NCBI RefSeq assembly: GCF_029633865.1
Contig: NC_079212.1
Coordinates: forward strand, 87,258,427-87,322,426
Source of the DNA: Lampris incognitus
Lineage: Eukaryota; Chordata; Actinopteri; Lampriformes; Lampridae
Direction: 5' to 3'
DNA length: 64,000 bases
Positions 63,954-64,000 of the stretch are shown here, piece by piece; position 1 is the first letter of the stretch, and every line of letters starts with the position of its first letter. The notes under the pieces were generated by a model, which worked only from the letters and a program-made list of their open reading frames with translations, had not been told where the DNA came from and ran no database searches. The position numbers and the translations under genes are program-made.

Positions 63954-64000
63954 ACACTACCCCCCCCCTCCTTCGGGAAGCGCGTCCCTTCCCCGCGCTT

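Overview
The window reads as ray-finned fish (teleost) nuclear DNA. It holds one recognisable host gene, split by a 16.5-kb intron, in a dense bed of retrotransposons, DNA transposons, tRNA-derived SINEs and micro/minisatellites. There are no operons, ribosome binding sites or CRISPR arrays. The combination of L2/Maui-, RTE/Expander-, Tx1- and L1-type LINEs, Ty3/gypsy and Ty1/copia elements, hAT MITEs and fish SINEs, plus a C1q-like gene, supports a teleost; the species cannot be named from the sequence alone.

0-28 kb: almost wholly transposable elements, repeatedly nested. An L2-type LINE tail is followed by a minisatellite and a copia remnant with its 3' LTR. A sushi-like Ty3/gypsy element (1969-5206, 5-bp TSD AGAAG) splits an antisense L1-type RT. 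A near-full-length antisense RTE LINE (6063-9128, 16-bp TSD) follows. An L1-type ORF1 is split at 9697/15244 by a four-level nest: a small LTR-like tRNA-related repeat, two hAT MITEs sharing one 8-bp target, and an intact gypsy element (10268-14741, TSD AACAG). After an L1 3' end and an L2 3' end come long (GA)n tracts. These abut the 3' end of an antisense Tx1-type LINE (19911-24719) that carries its own SINE insertion. A second, damaged copy of the same gypsy family runs into a 200-N assembly gap (27860-28059).

28-36 kb: a complete gypsy element (28188-32972, TSD GTTCC) with one frame break, then several copies of the tRNA-like LTR-type repeat. One copy has a perfect 18-nt primer-binding site for tRNA-Leu(CAA). 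Diverged repeats and a long GATA array follow.

36-56 kb: the host gene. Exon 1 (38822-39361) and exon 2 (55843-56022) encode a 239-aa secreted C1q-like protein that best matches C1QL4. A GC-rich upstream region may be its promoter and 5' UTR. The intron contains a truncated RTE, a LINE 5' fragment, MITE-like and foldback elements, SINEs, a 347-bp tandem duplication, perfect hairpins, and several repeat-poor stretches with TAAT motifs that could be regulatory.

56-64 kb: a degenerate LINE end with a restriction-like-endonuclease type C-terminus, a 13-bp minisatellite, a complete SINE with 13-bp TSD, and a gypsy element (59520-63953, TSD ACACT). That element has apparently identical 210-bp LTRs and an uninterrupted 1282-aa gag-pol, so it may be recently active.

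The best candidate for something undescribed is the short repeat with TGTA...TACA ends that behaves like an LTR (4-bp TSDs, PBS directly downstream) yet carries a tRNA-like body with B-box: a possible TRIM whose LTR contains a Pol III-type promoter.
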